Shown in pieces: positions 4,970 through 6,059 of a DNA stretch of 6,059 nucleotides. The translations under genes and the position numbers were made by a program. The notes under the pieces are model-generated. The model ran no database searches. It saw only the letters and a program-made list of their open reading frames with translations, and was not told where the DNA came from. Origin of the DNA: Marivivens sp. (GTDB lineage Bacteria > Pseudomonadota > Alphaproteobacteria > Rhodobacterales > Rhodobacteraceae); contig JAHEBR010000137.1 of NCBI GenBank assembly GCA_024642185.1, positions 1 to 6,059 of the forward strand. Reading direction: 5' to 3'. Each line of letters begins with the position of its first letter. The stretch's first letter is position 1.

Positions 4970-6059
4970 ATGGCCCCCAAAGTTCTCATCTCCGACGCCC
5001 TTTCGGATGCCGCCGTCCAGATCTTCCGCGACCGCGGGATCGAGGTCGATTTCCAGCCCGCCCTTGGCAAGGACAAGGACGCGCTTCTCGCCATCATCGA
5101 CCAGTATGACGGCCTCGCCATCCGCTCGGCCACCAAGGCCACCGAGAAGCTGATCGAAAGGGCCACCAACCTGCGGGTGATCGGCCGTGCCGGCATCGGG
5201 GTCGACAACGTCGATATCCCCGCCGCCTCGAAGAAGGGCATCATCGTGATGAACACGCCCTTCGGCAACTCGATCACCACCGCCGAACACGCCATCGCCA
5301 TGATGATGGCCGTGGCCCGCCAGATCCCCGAGGCCAGCACCTCGACCCATGCCGGCAAATGGGAGAAATCGCGCTTCATGGGTGTCGAGCTGACCGGCAA
5401 GACCCTCGGCGTGATCGGCGCGGGCAACATCGGCGCGATCGTCTGCGACCGCGCCCGCGGCCTCAAGATGAAGGTGGTCGCCTATGATCCCTTCCTCTCG
5501 GAAGAGCGCGCGACCGATATCGGCGTCGAGAAGGTCGAGCTGGAAGACCTCCTCCACCGCGCCGATTTCATCACGCTCCACGTCCCGCTGACCGACCAGA
5601 CCCGCAACATCCTTTCGGCGGAAAACATCGCCAAGCTCAAGAAGGGTGTCCGCATCGTCAACTGCGCCCGCGGCGGCTTGGTCGACGAGGCGGCACTGGC
5701 CGAAGCCCTCAAGTCCGGCCATGTCGCCGGCGCGGCCTTCGACGTCTTCGCCGTCGAACCGGCCACCGACAGCCCGCTCTTCAACCTGCCCAACGTGGTC
5801 GTCACCCCGCACCTTGGCGCCGCCACGACCGAAGCACAGGAAAACGTGGCGCTGCAAGTGGCCGAGCAGATGGCCGACTACCTCCTGACCGGCGCTGTCA
5901 CCAACGCGATCAACATGCCCTCGATCAGCGCAGAAGAGGCCAAGGTCATGGGCCCGTGGGTCAAGCTTTCGGGCCACCTCGGCAATTTCATCGGCCAGAT
6001 GACCGACGAGCCGATCACCGCGATCAACATACTCTATGATGGCGTTGTCTCGTCGATGA
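4970..6059 (+). CDS. serA: D-3-phosphoglycerate dehydrogenase SerA (type 1), partial (C-terminus outside window)
   Basis: NAD-dependent oxidation of 3-phosphoglycerate to 3-phosphohydroxypyruvate, the committed step of serine synthesis. The visible 363 residues are open to the window end. The order is an N-terminal substrate-binding part (VLISDALSDAAVQIF, RAGIGVDNVDI), the Rossmann motif GVIGAGNIG (Gly150, Gly152, Gly155) with Asp173 in AYDPF for the NAD ribose, and the catalytic set Arg234 in NCARGG, Glu263 in AVEP and His281 in TPHLGAAT. From about residue 320 (INMPSISAEEAKVMGPW) the chain continues into what should be the allosteric substrate-binding domain of the long form, usually about 530 residues with a terminal ACT domain; that part is not visible. 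The start at 4970 has AAGGA 7 nt upstream. It lies downstream of serC in an apparent operon. Confidence 0.98.
   Translation, partial: MAPKVLISDALSDAAVQIFRDRGIEVDFQPALGKDKDALLAIIDQYDGLAIRSATKATEKLIERATNLRVIGRAGIGVDNVDIPAASKKGIIVMNTPFGNSITTAEHAIAMMMAVARQIPEASTSTHAGKWEKSRFMGVELTGKTLGVIGAGNIGAIVCDRARGLKMKVVAYDPFLSEERATDIGVEKVELEDLLHRADFITLHVPLTDQTRNILSAENIAKLKKGVRIVNCARGGLVDEAALAEALKSGHVAGAAFDVFAVEPATDSPLFNLPNVVVTPHLGAATTEAQENVALQVAEQMADYLLTGAVTNAINMPSISAEEAKVMGPWVKLSGHLGNFIGQMTDEPITAINILYDGVVSSM

Noticed and set aside
4898..5977. Minus-strand open frame of 359 codons opposite serA
   Set aside because: It is antisense to serA, and its start lies within serA. The Asp/Gly/His-rich translation is a composition artefact.
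1..6059. CRISPR arrays, tRNA or rRNA genes, insertion sequences, prophage or defence genes
   Set aside because: No regularly spaced repeats, tRNA-like cloverleaf, rRNA sequence, transposase or phage-like protein was seen. The coding content is housekeeping apart from the IalB-family protein.

Overview
This GC-rich window looks like chromosomal DNA of an alphaproteobacterium, most likely Rhodobacterales/Rhodobacteraceae. The pointers are an alphaproteobacterial-type serC followed directly by a type-1 serA, an IalB-family periplasmic protein next to rlmN, and GTAG-plus-GGCGGGG/CCCCGCC palindromes. This placement is inferred from protein character and gene order, not from a database search.

Layout, left to right. 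(1) Minus strand 1-832: rlmN, encoding a radical-SAM 23S rRNA/tRNA methyltransferase, with its C-terminus outside the window. (2) Minus strand 913-1437: a secreted IalB-family protein. (3) A 186-bp divergent gap, then plus strand 1624-2619: a class 3 (Rhizobium etli type) L-asparaginase. (4) Minus strand 2616-3491: serB, convergent with the asparaginase, the two stop codons interlocking in one CTAG. (5) A 227-bp divergent gap whose right end can fold into a leader RNA next to the serC ribosome binding site. (6) Plus strand 3719-4873: serC. (7) A 96-bp gap holding two inverted REP-like palindromes. (8) Plus strand 4970 to the window end: serA, 3'-truncated by the window.

How the genes work together. 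SerA, SerC and SerB are the three steps of the phosphorylated serine pathway: 3-phosphoglycerate to phosphohydroxypyruvate to phosphoserine to serine. serC and serA read as one operon and serB is transcribed divergently. The leader upstream of serC is in the position where the alphaproteobacterial serC RNA motif is known, so translational or transcriptional control of serC-serA by an RNA switch is plausible. The asparaginase yields aspartate and ammonia and has no demonstrated link to the serine genes beyond adjacency.

I see no new defence, mobile or biosynthetic system. The most interesting items are non-coding: the serC leader fold with two mutually exclusive pairings, the REP doublet inside the serC-serA operon, and a third, degenerate REP-like copy upstream of the asparaginase.
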